Source: Ecdyonurus torrentis (taxonomy: Eukaryota > Arthropoda > Insecta > Ephemeroptera > Heptageniidae). Taken from it: DNA of 64,000 bases. Of the stretch, positions 50,501 through 63,100 are shown in pieces. Both the position numbers and the translations under genes were made by a program. How positions within the stretch are numbered: the stretch's first letter is position 1; every line of letters starts with the position of its first letter. Location: contig OX439136.1 in assembly GCA_949318235.1 (NCBI GenBank), positions 11,787,313 to 11,851,312 on the forward strand, read 5' to 3'. The notes beneath the pieces are model-generated. The model did not search any database, was not told where the DNA came from, and saw nothing but the letters and a program-made list of their open reading frames with translations.

Positions 50501-53500
50501 TGAGATTAAGGGCTGTTGTTAGAAAGCTTAAACTCTGAAACTCAAAAGTTGACCCTTGCTTTTTTATTTCATTTTAAATTCAATAGTAATGAGCATGATA
50601 AAAAAAATAAAAAATAAATAAATAAATAAGACCCATGACCATCAGGTTAAGTAGGAGAAAAATAATAATATGAAGCTTTATGAGCTTTGAATATTTAAGG
50701 GGAAAAAAACATTATGGTCAAGGATACTAATAAAACAGGTTATAGAAACACATCAATAGAAAAATATGATTAGGAATAGGAAGGGAGTAAGATGAGTCTT
50801 TATCTGTTACATTTTAGTCCAAGTAACAGCGGTTTGACAGTGAATTGACAGTGTTTGAATGTGACAGATAAAAGCTCATCTTACTCCCTTCCTAACCATC
50901 TTTTCTATTTATATTTTCCTATATAGCCTTCTTTATGAGCTATTAAAAAATAATACAAATCCAAAATTCAAAATTTTGAAGTGACCTCTTCATTTTTCTT
51001 TTCTTTGTTGAAGTTGTTTACTTCTTAAGTATCATAATGGGGAAAAAAAAAAAAAAAAAAAAAAACTGAAAAATTATTAAGTAAATTACCACAGTCCTTC
51101 ACTTTCAACTTCTTAATAATTAAACATTTCTCTTACCACTTGAGGTTGTTCTGTCTGAGGTTCTTGCACACTGACTGGGGCTGCTGCTGCAGGGGGCTGA
51201 GGTCGAGGAGGAGGCACACTGGCATGAGGGGGAACTGGAGGAGCAACCCTTGGACCTGGCTTTTGTACTGAAACTTTACAAACATCAAATTATAGCATGT
51301 CAATCATGTATACGAGTCTACTAGTTCCAAAACCTGCTTCTTTCATGTTCAATGAAGGTGAGTTTCTTATAACCATCAGGTAAGATACCAATTTCATTGA
51401 AAAGAAGCGGGTTTTGGTCTTTTGGAACTAGTAGACTAATACATTAACAGAAATAAATATATACATACATGACTCAAATAGCCTAGTGTCTTAGGCGTTA
51501 ATTAGAACCATGTATGACATTAAAAACTAACCTTGCTTAAAAAAATTATTTTGGTAATCCTATAATACTAACAGGTGCTTGAGAAATGCCTATATATGCC
51601 TATATGAGATCAATTATTATTCAATTTATTAATTTAATACATTTATTTCAAATGACTTTTAAAATATACAATTGAATAGGTGTTATGGTATGGATGAAAT
51701 GTGCTAGTCAATTACAGGTGCTTTATTGATTGATTTTTAATTGAAAACTATTTCATTTTATGAGGATGCAGAAGATTGTACTACACACTGTTACATGTTC
51801 AGTAGCTTTTACATTTTTTTAAATGTATTTTTACTGTTTTATTTTATTATTGATTTACACAGAATCTAACAACAATTAAATACAAAATGTAACAGCAGCT
51901 TAAAATAATAAAATAAATAATACTAAGGGATTATTTTTTTAACCAAAAACACAATTTAAAAAAATCTTGCCCACACAAGTGTGATAATATATTTTACCTT
52001 TCAAAAAAATCATGCTACACTTGATATGTTATTCTTATGGTAAAAATTTGCACTGAAATATGAATGGTAAAATATGTTATCACAATCATGTATACATATC
52101 GATCTTGTTGCGAACAAAATGTCTATCTCGTATTTTATCACGAGTCATATTATTTTGTCTATCTTGTTTTTTGTCAGCGTAAGCAAAATGTCTATCTCAT
52201 TCCCGAACGTTGTGTAGATGGCACTCGAGATAGACATTTTGCTTCGCATTATAAAATATGATATAGACATTTTGTTCGCAACAAGATCGATATGCTTTAA
52301 AATAAAACACGTTTTCTTACCGAATGTATCAACATTTTCATCCATCTCTAACTTGGTTGAGAACAGTTGATCAGGAGTAAGATTCTTGCCAGTATGTCCT
52401 TGCCATGGATCAGGCCTACTAGGAGGTTTCTCTTCATCAGAGACAAATACGCTAAGACACATGCTGAATTTCTCAGGATAATGATCAGGATTGGCTTCAA
52501 ATTCATCTAACTCATTCTTATAGAAACGTAGGCTGGTAATTTCTTCAGCTAGGAATCCAGTGTGTAGCTGGATTTGTCCTATCTTGATTCCTGTATAATA
52601 AATATTATAACATTATAAATCCAAAATAAATTTTCCATCATTTAGCATTGTAGGACTATCCTTTACAAAACTTTTGCAAAAACTAAAGCAATTTTAGAGA
52701 GAAATTTATGTGAACCATACTAGATACATTTAAAAGTCTTAAGGCAGTAGGGTACCGACCTTATATCTAAAAAACTAGAAGTGTTTTGGGTCTACATTTG
52801 GTGTCATTTTGTAGCTAAGGGTCACACCTAGCCGTGATAAAAATTTTATGATGTTTGACCGTCCCGAAAAAGAGAAAAAAATTATTGAAATTAACATTGG
52901 GCCTTATGGGCTTAAAATTTCAAAAAATCATATAAAATTAATTTGCATGGTGACCCCCCAAAATTGTTATATATTTGAAATTGTCTCAAGCTTAAGTATA
53001 ATTGTGCAAAATTTCAGATTTTTTTGACGAGAAAAGTTTGAGTGTAATGGCCGACGTCAGTCCCCCACTCCCTTAAAGGAATAGACCAGAGAAAAACGTA
53101 AGCATTAATATCACAAAACACTTGATGTCATTTATATAAATAACTTTAGTTTGTCTCAAAACCCAACAGTAGCCCCGTAGCAGTGATCAGAAAATTCGAT
53201 TTATGCAACCTGCACAACATTTTCATACTAATTTTTGCATGTTTTTGATGTCATAAACATGGATTTTCACGCAAATTGCATACTTTACAGTTTTGTCACG
53301 CTCTCTTGTGAGGCTAAATTAACATTCTGGTAAAAATTATCATCTGTTTTGAAGATCCCATTTTGTGTTTATTCATTAAAAAGCACATGTTGTTTTATGT
53401 GGTCTATGGCTTTAAGCTAATTATAAGCTAATAATAATAATAATAATAATTCAGAAAGAAAAAAAAATGAAATACGCAAAATCTTTTGCAAAGGTTTCCA

Positions 53501-53530
53501 TGAAAAAAATCAATATAAGATTTTTAGTAG

Positions 53531-53588
<58 letters not shown>

Positions 53589-53771
53589 TACATACAGTAT
53601 AGACAACTTAAAGTGTACTTTATACCTGTAGGTCTTCCTTGTGACATCACACCTCCCAAGGTATTTCTGGCATGATACACAATGATGGTTACATCTCCTT
53701 GCACCTGGAGGCCTAATGGTAAGGTCACCTAGAATATATAATTAAAATTAAATTATGCCCATAAAAAAATA

Positions 53772-53811
<40 letters not shown>

Positions 53812-54095
53812 TAAAAACCTACATATTTATTAACCTCTCACTTTGAAAAAAATAACATCAATAATACTTAATAGTGTATGCTAAATATAAAATGACATGC
53901 TTACCATATTTAAGCACAAAACTTCAAAATAAATTGTGTATCACAATTTGCTTAGTTTACTAAATCTACAGTGGTCACCATATTACTGTTTAAAAATATG
54001 TGTTGTTAATTTCAATTAAATAAAAGTCAATGATTTTGCCTTAATAAAGAGTGAGACAACAAAAGTTTACTGTAGACCAGATAATAACACTGGGT

Positions 54096-54133
<38 letters not shown>

Positions 54134-57100
54134 AACTTGATATGCGAGTGAAACTCCCACTTTATTTGATGCACCACATACAGTTCATATAAAAATGTAA
54201 TCAATACACTAGCTGCATTAATATTCAACTACAGGAAAACCCATGACAGTATTGATATTGTTGTAAACAAACTTAAAATATTGTAGCATGCAATAAATTT
54301 TCATAATTTTAATATAAATATATATGAAAAAAGACATCTCATTAATGATTTTGAAATAATAGGATCGAAATAGAAGGAGAGAAATTAGAGCACCGTGAAT
54401 TGAAAAAATAATGCAAATGAAATTCCCCAATTTTGATAGTTAATGGGCGAGGGATTCAAATTAATTCACTAGACATTGCTAATGTCCTAGAATGAATTAA
54501 TTATTTATTTAATAATTAGGCCTATTATTAATTAATTAATTGTCTAGTAAGTTAATTTGAATCCCTCTCCCATTAACTAGCAAAATTAGAATATTTCGCA
54601 TTGCATTAATTTTCAATACATGGTGATCTAATTTCTCTCCCCCTATTTCTATCCTATTGTTTAAAAAATGAAACCAATAAGAAAAATCATTGCTGTTAAA
54701 TACATGTCTTTAAAAAACTGAGATATTGATTTTAAAATACAAAAATAATAACAATAATAAAGCAATGTATGCTATAACCACAGCGTATCTATCAATCTAA
54801 GCTCACACTCTCCCACTTTTTAATTTTTACTAATCTATCGATGTATTTTTTCTTTCTATAAAATGATTTTAAAAATAAATAAATTGAATTCCACGTTTCT
54901 TTGTCCTTTATTTATATATGTAGGCCTACTGCCTACTTGTATTTTCCATATTTTGGTACTATTTGTAGTTGATTAAAAAAATATGCATATCATGCAAAAT
55001 AACTTATTGGTTCTTTTTGTTTTGTTTTCATATGCCCTAGTATTAATCATTTATTTTTAGTGACTACTATTTTTAGTTCTTGTCTTTAAGAGTTTGTAGC
55101 ACTCTTGAAAAAACAGTGATTTAGATCTCGTGACCAAAGATTTGGTTGACTGAAGTTGTGAGAGGAAATGAACAAAAGCAAAATCTACGCTAGAACATTT
55201 TGTCCCAAGTCCCAATTTACGATATAAATTAGAGAATCGTTTCATTTTATTCATTTTCAATGCAATGTGCTCTAACTACTATTTTCTATTAAAATAATAA
55301 TAATAATAAAAACATTGTAAAAGTAGTAAACAGTAATACACATGAAAAAAAAAAAACTATTGAATTAACATGTAACTAAATATAATTAGTATAATTAAAA
55401 AGATTTCTACCTTTCCCTCTGTGATGTTAAAAACCCTCATTCTGTCGTAGTCTTGTAGAGTAGAGAGGAGAGGTTTCTCTCCTTGGTAGACCTCTAGGTA
55501 AGGTCGACACCCATCTCTCACTTTGGTGAACAATGGCACTGGTTGCAGGATGACAGAGACCAGAGTGACTGGCATGTAGTGGGGGAGCAGTGGAGGTACG
55601 CATAGTACGTTGTACAGGTAGTATAGGTACCTAGACAAACACAATATATATAAATATAGGGGGAACTGGGGCAATACGGAACACTTAAAAAATCTACTTT
55701 TTTAAATTTAAATTACTTTGAATGGTAGTAGGAAGTTCAAATTTTTACCAGTTGATGACATAAGCAGCTTGTGTTGAACTGTGCAAATTGTAAACATGGG
55801 TCTTTAATCATTTTGGTAAAAACCAAGAAAGAAAATTTGGAGCCAAAAAAGCAAGTTTTAATATTTTCACAATTTTACTAATAAAATAAAAAATATTCAT
55901 TCCCCAATCAATTTTTTTTTGCAGGAACATGACTTCATATATCACTTATATTACTACATAAAATTTGTTTCATTAGTTTATCTACAATTCTTGATATCCA
56001 TGTTTAACAAGTACACTTAAGTCCCTCGTAAATGTAACATCAAAGACGATGCCGCTTTTTAAGGAAAAGGGTAGAAATGCAAAGTCAGGTAAGAGCAGCG
56101 TTGCCACCTGCTCTTTTCTTGCTTTTGCTAATTGAGAAAGTGATTGACATCTCACTTCATTATTTTTACTCTTCTTTGTATTCGCGAGCATGAAAACAAC
56201 ATAACAAATCTGAATAACTTAAGTGAAAAAAGCTTTTAAGGCACAATAGCAAAATATTTCGTGTCTTTTACAAATAATATGCAGGTTTTGTTATCTAAAG
56301 TGAGATGTCAATCACTTCCTCACTTAGCAAAAGAAAGAAAAGAGCAGGTGGCAACGCTGCTCTTACCTGACTACGCATTTCTATGCATTTCTTTAAAAAG
56401 CGGCATCGTCTTTGATGTTACATTTACGAGGGACTTAAGTGTACAGCCTATCATGGGGCAATACGGGACACTTTAATGGGGCAATATGGAACACCTTCAT
56501 TGTGCTAATTGGGATCACTTTTGTTCAATTTTAGTAGCAGTAAGTCAAAACTCACTTATTTGAAGACTGATTCAGCTTAGTATAATTACCAAATCAATCA
56601 ATGTATTAATGATTTCATAGCTGCCAAGTTAGCACTCAAATCAACAGTTAAATATCACATCGGATAAGTCTCAGATTTTTCAGTTGAAGGCGAAATTTTG
56701 TAATTTTTTTTCCAGGGACAGTTTGCATATTTCAGGCTTAAAATTGTGATATATTAGGAGATAAAAAGTGTCTCCTTTCAAATAAAATAAAACAGACATC
56801 CTAAATATGCACATTGGGCTTTTTTTTGGGCTGACCCATATTGCCCCCAAAATGTTCCATACTGCCCCGGGTTTTTGCGCAAAGCGAGTAAAAAGGTCTT
56901 TTTGTATTTGTAAAAATTTAAATACTGATACTTGGAGTAGAGTATTCAAACTTCTAGGGTTTGTGTAGGAATAGATGAACTAAATTAGCACATTTTATAT
57001 TTCATCATTTATCAAAAATTAAAAAATAGAAAAAATAAAATGTGAAAAGTGTTCCGTATTGCCCCAGTTCCCCCTACAAATGCACTTTTGTATTAAAAAA

Positions 57101-60100
57101 AATAAGGAGGCGTATTCCATAAAAAAAAAATATATATATATACGACTTATGTTTCTATTAAGTCAAAATATTTCATAACAAGTTAAATAAAAAAAAAAAA
57201 TGAATATCGATCTTGTTGCGAAAAAAAGGCCTATCTCGTTTTTTGTCAGTGGAAGCAAAAGGCGTATCTTGTATTTTGTCAGTGGAAGCAAAAGGCCTAT
57301 CTCGAGCGCTATTGCCATAACGTTCGGGAACGAGATAGGCCTTTTACTTCCACTGACAAAATACGAGATACGCCTTTTGCTTCCACTGACAAAAAACGAG
57401 ATAGGCCTTTTTTTCGCAATAAGATCGATATGTATTGTATTAAAGAAATGGACAGAAATACCAGCAATTTCAATGCAATAGAAATATTAAGAAGCACCAA
57501 CAGAAAAGTAATAATATGATAATGTATGTTGCTGTTGTTTTAATATAAATGTATTTGTGCATATCCTAAATACTAACAAACTTAAATTCATTTATATTTT
57601 TACCAAATGACAAACTAGTACATTTTGTAATTTTAGGTTAATTTATATGAAAATTTTAATTAATGTAAATACATTCAATCCAGATAACACAAAAGATATC
57701 TCCTACTCACAATTTCATACTGCAACATAGCTGTTTTACTTATCAATAATTACCAGTCAAAGTAAACGAAATACACTTAACAAATTTCAATGAAAATGAA
57801 CAATCTACATTTGGTGCTTCTACGTGTTATGACAGGAGAACTATATGGGAGAACTTGGAATTTGTAAAATGTAGATATCGTTCATTTTTCACAAAATTCA
57901 TAACTTCGACGGGTAAGCATCGTTATTTATATAGACAACTTTACAAAGAAAAAAAAAAAGAAGAAAAAAATACATAGCAGAAAAATAAGAAGCTGGTATT
58001 GGGCACATTGATAAAGCACATCATATCATACCTGAGTTCTGAGGGATTGAGTCCAGGAGGTGCTCTCTTGACTGCAAACATCTGAGCTGCATCATCAGGT
58101 CTGGTTACAAAGCCCAGGTACATGAGCAATGCACACACAAGCAAGGCAGAGGTCGCCTTGCCGTCCATGCAGTGAATCACCACGACGTTACGTGCATCTC
58201 GACACAGTTGCTCGTGTATGCTCTCACATGTGGTGTACAGTTGGATCAGAGTAGGAGCACGACCTTTGCCTGGCCAACCACATTCTATCACACGTCCTCC
58301 TAGCCTATTATGTGGAACAGTAACATATATTTAGTATCAAATTTATTCATAACAGAACATATAATAGAATGCTACACTAAAATCTTTACAATTATTATTA
58401 ATTTTACTAGCAAAATATAGCATTGTTTGTTAAAGAATCATTTGTATAAATTCTCAAAAATAATCTCATCGTGGTGTAATGTTAATCAAAGGAAAGAAAA
58501 TAGTTTAACAATTAAAGCACATAATGAAAAATAATGAAGTCAAAAATCGAAAATTAAAGAAACTATTTGTCAGCCTAGAGTTTGCAGTTAATTGTGAGTC
58601 CCATTTTTTTCCCCTCTCTAATTTAAGATTTTTCTGTACTGTACTTTAATTTTCATAATGATGTGCTACAACTACAACTGGTACCTTTCTTCCTTTGATT
58701 TACATAACAAACCAATATAAACCAATATTTTCTTTATTTGCAAAATATACCTATAAATATATTTGAATCGTGGTGTAAGGATTTTTTTTTTTTTTTTTTT
58801 TTCCATTCCCTCTAATATTTGACAATTTTTTCATTACATACACACATAATGCATGATACATACATATTTATGATGCCATCCCTCTGACCTGATGATTTAT
58901 TTCTACAATTATCTATTCTAGCAAACATCTTTTGCTTTACTAAATTAAAATGGATTTCAAAAGCATTCATAAAGAAATGCACATAGAGAAATATCTGCAA
59001 TATTTTACTTACAACTAAAATATCATTCTTTATGCTAGTTGAATCTAACAGAAAAATAGGTTTGAACTTACCTAGTAGCAGGATAAGATCTTCCCGAGAC
59101 ATTGTACACAGTAAAATGTCCTCCGTGTCTTCCCTCCAGCAAAGCTCTGACGTCCTCTGCATGATTTCTATATGCAGACTCAAGACCCTCTGCAGGGAAG
59201 GACATGACAGCAACTCGAGAGGTGATGTAACTGAAGTCCAAGTCTGATCTTGCAATACTCCTGTAAACATTTACAACAATTGTACGCCTTGTAACAAATA
59301 CCTGTAATATTACTTAAAGCCATAGACCACATAAAGAACATGTGCTTTTTAATGAATAAACACGAAATGGAATCTTCAAAACGGATGACAATTTTTCACC
59401 AGAATGTTAATGTAGCTGCACGGGAGTGCGTGAAAATACTGTTAAGTATGCAATTTGCGTGACTATTCAAAAATTAGTATGAAAACGTTGTGCGGGTTGC
59501 ATAAATCGAAATTTTTTGATCACTGCAACGGAGCTACAGTTGGGTTTTGAGACAAACTAAAGCTATTTATCTAAGTCCCATCAAGTGTTTTGTGATATAA
59601 ATGCTTATGTTTTTCTCTGGTCTATTCCTTTAACACTGGTCTCCTTTTATGTGATTACATGTTGAAACATGAGTACTTGTTAAAAAAAAAAAAGTATAAT
59701 GAACAAGTTTTCATTTTTAAAAGTAAATCAAGGTCAAAATTGACTGTGATATGAATATGTAAATAAAGATTGGATAGGAAACATATTGTCTAATAAAGGA
59801 ACAACTGTTTTGAGCCCGACTTTAAGCGATTTTGCTTACATTTGCTTATTTTGACGTAAGGTACTGTGTATGCGTAGTAAGTAGAAACAGAAGCGGATGT
59901 AAGCAAAATTGCTTAAAGTCAGCCTCTAAAAAGTTGTTACAGTACTTTAAAAGTCAATACTGTAGATAGATTGGAAAAAATGTGGAAAGGAGTCAAACTT
60001 TTATTGCGTGAGAGAGAAATTTTAACCCAGACTGAAACTGAATGCAAATAGCATTATAAGTAATTAATCCCCCCCCCCCCTCTTTTACATTACTACTCTT

Positions 60101-63100
60101 AAATATTCTGGCAAGTCTATAATGCCCACACAGATGACAGCATGAGAGCTGGCATTACTGGAATGGAAACTTTGGAGTTGGAAACTGTTGGATCTTTAAG
60201 TGGTAGTAAAGAATTTGTCATTTTATTTTTAGGCACATTTCAGTGTATCCAATCGCATGCATCATTCTTTCATTTGAACTGGTTTATAGACAAAAATAAT
60301 GTTTCAATCAAGTAAATGCTAGTAAATAAAAAGTTAAGAAAATTCATTAATTACTTTTAATTTTTGGATAGCAAAATGACTACTGTATCTCGTATTTTAT
60401 CACGCAAAGCAAAATGTCTTTCCAGATTTTTGTCACAGAAAGCAATATGTGTAAGTCAAGTGCCTTCTACATAACGTTTGGAAACAACTTACACATTTTG
60501 CTTGCAGTGACAAAAAACGAGATAGGCATTTTGTTCGCAACAACATCGAAATGTCTGATTAAAGGGAAGATAAATGTGACTTACTGCTGTACAGTGGCCA
60601 TGACCTTGCTACTAGTATCCTTCAAGTTCTTAAGAAAGCTACCAGCGCCTCCTTTCAAAGACGAGAAGAGACTGCCCCCTTGTGGCTGAGGTTGAGGAGG
60701 CAAGGGGCGCTGAGGGGCAGGAGCAGGGGCTGGAGGTCTGCCAGGTGGTGAAGGGTTAGCATGGGGAGCTGGCGGTCGACCTGGAGCAGCAGTAGGGGCC
60801 TGACTTGGTCTGGGGGGTCTCTGAGGAGCTTTAGGTTCCTCTCCTGCAATGTGAGCTGGGAAAAAAAATGTTGTAGTTTAAATTTGTATTATCTTTCATG
60901 ATTTTACAAAATGGTTTCAGAATGAAGAGTTGCTATGATTTAACTTTCACGTCTTTATATTCTCTATTCTATCAATTTACACTTACTACTTTATTTCTTT
61001 TGCACAATTGTGTATTTGAAACAACTTTCTCCAAATGAATTCCCTAAGAAAGGAACAAGGCTGACTTTAAGCGATTTCACTCACATCTGCTTCCATTTCT
61101 ACTTGCTACACACAGGCAGTACGTCAAAACAGAAGCTGGTGCAAGCAAAATCAGTTAAAGTTAGCCTCAAAACAGTTATTCCTTTAATAGTCAATACTAG
61201 GTATATACGTATCATATAGCAATAAAGTATTATTACATAATACTTACCAGGACTAATATTAGTTGGGCTTGCAGTATCCAGTCTCTTTCCCTCTAACTTG
61301 AGAGGTTCCTTTGTGTTAATTCCATGACTTTCAGAGATAGCAGCCAGTCTCTCTAATACTCCAGATATAGTAAGTCTCTTGTCAGGGTCTACTTGAAGAC
61401 ACCCCTCTGGAAAGTAAATATAAATCACATTATTAACAAATCATTAAAATTAGTTTAGTAAGATTTGCTAGATATCATACAGTGCTTTTAAATATTGTCT
61501 CAATTCCAAATAGATAATTTGGTTAAAAATTAAAAAGGATGGAAAAAAGCCTTATTCATTAACTGCATTTGGGGGGGTGGTATATCTTGGGTTTAGTAGT
61601 CCCTAACAAGTGAAAAATTTATGAATCATTCGCAGTTTCTCTCCACGTCTGTAAGAACTGAAAATGGTATAACACATTCCATTTCTCTTAGAGTAAAGCA
61701 CCGCATGCTATCAAAAAAAAAAAAAAAAAAAAAAAAAAAAGTGCTAGAAAGATTTTTAATGGGACTCACTTCACTGTGGTAAGGCCTTTGCTGGTTTTTC
61801 CTATTCTTTTCTTTTACATTTTAATCATTCCTAACCACAATAGTTCATTTATCTTAACAACTCTTATTATGTACGTATTTAAAAATAATAATAATTGAGC
61901 ACTTACTAATAATATCATGGTACCAACTATATTTGGTATCCCCAGCTGGAATGGTATAATTTCCATTGAGAATGCGCAGTTTTGCAGAGTCCTCAAACGG
62001 ATGTTTCATATAACATAACATGTAGAGCACACAGCCTAGTGCCCAAATATCACTGGCTGGTGTAATAGCTCTGTTGTCCCACGTATCTAACATTTCTGGT
62101 GCTCTGTACATCGGTGTCGTGAACCTTGCCATCTAAATATACAAACAAATTAATTGTATTAAAGGCATAGACCACATCAAACAAAATGTGTTTTTTAATG
62201 AATAAATACAAAATGGGATCTTCAAAACTGTTGACAATTTTTACCAGAATGTAAATGTAGCCCCACAAGAGAGCATAAAAATACTGTTGAGTATGCAATT
62301 TGCGTGACTATTCATGTTTCTCACATCAGAAACATGCAATGAAGTGATGAATTGCAATTCCGGTCAGCTAATTTACACTTCCCTTTCTCCATATTCACCT
62401 ATTTATCTTACGTGTTTTGTGTATTAAATTTTTATTTCATGCTAAACAATTAAAATTCATGGATTCATGTGTTATCAATCATCCTCGTTCATTTTAAAAA
62501 TTAAGTTTCATAGTATTCCACAATCTATACAGACTAATACAGAGTCAAAAAAATTAATGATTATTATCAATATTTCTGCGGGGGGGAAAAAAATGAAAAA
62601 AGAGAAAAAAAGGAAACATGGTTTAACCCCCCAAATAATAATAGGCCTAATAATAAAATAAAGTATTGCCTTTACCTCATCCTCAAGTAATCCTCTCTGA
62701 GATGCAGACCAAGAATTATCAGGGTGGAAAGTCTGCAAAGTTGCTGAGCCAAAGTCACACAACTTAATGATGCCATCTGTGCCTATCAGAAGGTTTTCAA
62801 TCTGAAATTTTCAAAGAGTTATTTGTAATTTTAATGTGGTTAATGATTGAAGAAATTAAAAGAAAACAAAAAAAGTGATACAAGGTTCTTTCATTTTATG
62901 AATGAATGAATGAATGAATGAATGAATGAATGAATGAATGAATGAATGAATGAATGAATGAATGAATGAATGAATGAATGAATGAATGAATGAATGAATG
63001 AACGAACGAACAAATGAACAATTGAATGAATGAATGAACAAATGAATGAAATATTACGCAACATGATTGCAATAAAATATTATACTGTACCTTGAGATCC

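Larger units (their letters stand above)
53729..55410. other. GAK intron with no gene content
   Basis: Contains a GA microsatellite (53773-53808), a 36-base A tract near 54095, and one foldback (54354-54662). The remainder is AT-rich with no recognised feature. Confidence 0.6.

Noticed and set aside
56012..56443. Two similar outward-reading peptides as a conserved small gene pair
   Set aside because: They are mirror images of one inverted repeat, and most differences change amino acids, which argues against selection.
58812..59270. 152-codon minus-strand open frame
   Set aside because: It overlaps GAK exon 59072-59260 out of phase; the in-phase frame matches the PTEN-like domain.
60655..60849. 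Leu-rich minus-strand frame ([18 protein letters not shown]...)
   Set aside because: It is the wrong frame of the Pro-rich GAK exon; phases of adjacent exons and the LFSSLKGG segment fix the true frame.
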